Source of the DNA: Candidatus Peribacter sp. UBA6535
GTDB taxonomy: Bacteria; Patescibacteriota; Gracilibacteria; Peribacterales; Peribacteraceae
Length of the DNA stretch: 30,316 bases
NCBI GenBank assembly: GCA_002436205.1
Contig: DJKT01000021.1
Span: 1-30,316, forward strand
Direction of reading: 5' to 3'
Shown piece after piece: positions 30,294 to 30,316 of this stretch. Position 1 is the first letter of the stretch; every line of letters begins with the position of its first letter. The notes under the pieces were generated by a model that had not been told where the DNA came from, did not search any database, and was given only the letters and a program-made list of their open reading frames with translations. The position numbers and the translations under genes were made by a program.

Positions 30294-30316
30294 GACTAAT
30301 GACTAATGACTAATGA
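30294..30316. repeat. GACTAAT heptanucleotide repeat at the window end
   Basis: Three exact GACTAAT units followed by GA run to the last base, just upstream of the korA start at 30287. The array probably continues beyond the window. Its complement (ATTAGTC) matches the repeat at 255-289. Confidence 0.75.

Noticed and set aside
1..30316. CRISPR array
   Set aside because: The tandem repeats have no spacers and units are only 7-8 bases.

Overview
This 30.3 kb window is a densely packed bacterial chromosome segment with about 33 protein genes, no rRNA, tRNA or CRISPR seen, and no gene-free stretch longer than about 120 bases. The mix suggests a Candidate Phyla Radiation (Patescibacteria) genome, most likely Peregrinibacteria/Peribacteria-like. 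The grounds are the many small orphan proteins, DUF5667/FecR-type proteins paired with ECF sigma factors, the tiny intergenic gaps and short in-frame repeat inserts in conserved proteins. That placement is an inference and needs a phylogeny. The standard genetic code fits: nth ends at a TGA in the expected place and glycine uses GGN codons.

Layout. (1) 1-6530, + strand: tail of a probable metallopeptidase, a truncated polyprenyl-phosphate sugar-transferase-like membrane protein, an NDP-sugar pyrophosphorylase, a SecD-like lipoprotein, SecD carrying an inserted parvulin domain, then folB-folK-folE. (2) 6519-10763, - strand: nth, then a run of thioredoxin-like lipoprotein, CcdA, thyA, folA and an HExxH protein. 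(3) 10862-14032, mostly + strand: DnaQ-like exonuclease, def and gatB, with an ECF sigma gene on the - strand overlapping def. (4) 14029-19086, - strand: efp, a FecR/DUF5667 probable anti-sigma protein, its ECF sigma factor, and guaA. (5) 19164-24734: surface-glycan genes (O-antigen polymerase/ligase, WecB-type epimerase, WecG/TagA transferase) interleaved with gpmA and small orphans. (6) 24766-27716: Cys-rich secreted protein, DsbA-like lipoprotein, DUF167, trmD, GT2 glycosyltransferase. (7) 27679-30287, - strand: two-gene 2-oxoacid:ferredoxin oxidoreductase.

How the genes work together. FolE, FolB and FolK give three pterin steps of de novo folate synthesis, and FolA with ThyA close the thymidylate/dihydrofolate cycle; folP and folC are not in the window. 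CcdA plus the thioredoxin-like lipoprotein, and separately a DsbA-like lipoprotein beside a ten-cysteine secreted protein, indicate extracytoplasmic thiol chemistry. The NDP-sugar pyrophosphorylase, WecB, WecG, Wzy/WaaL-like and GT2 proteins suggest assembly of a surface polysaccharide.

Most notable: heptanucleotide-period tandem repeats at seven places, three of them a shared family read in frame inside guaA and wecG; a 28-base perfect palindrome read in frame in the polymerase gene; SecD with an internal parvulin domain next to a SecD-P1-like lipoprotein; folK that appears to start at a non-canonical ATA overlapping the folB stop; 3' overlaps at all eight convergent gene junctions; and several -10 boxes lying only a few bases before the start codon.
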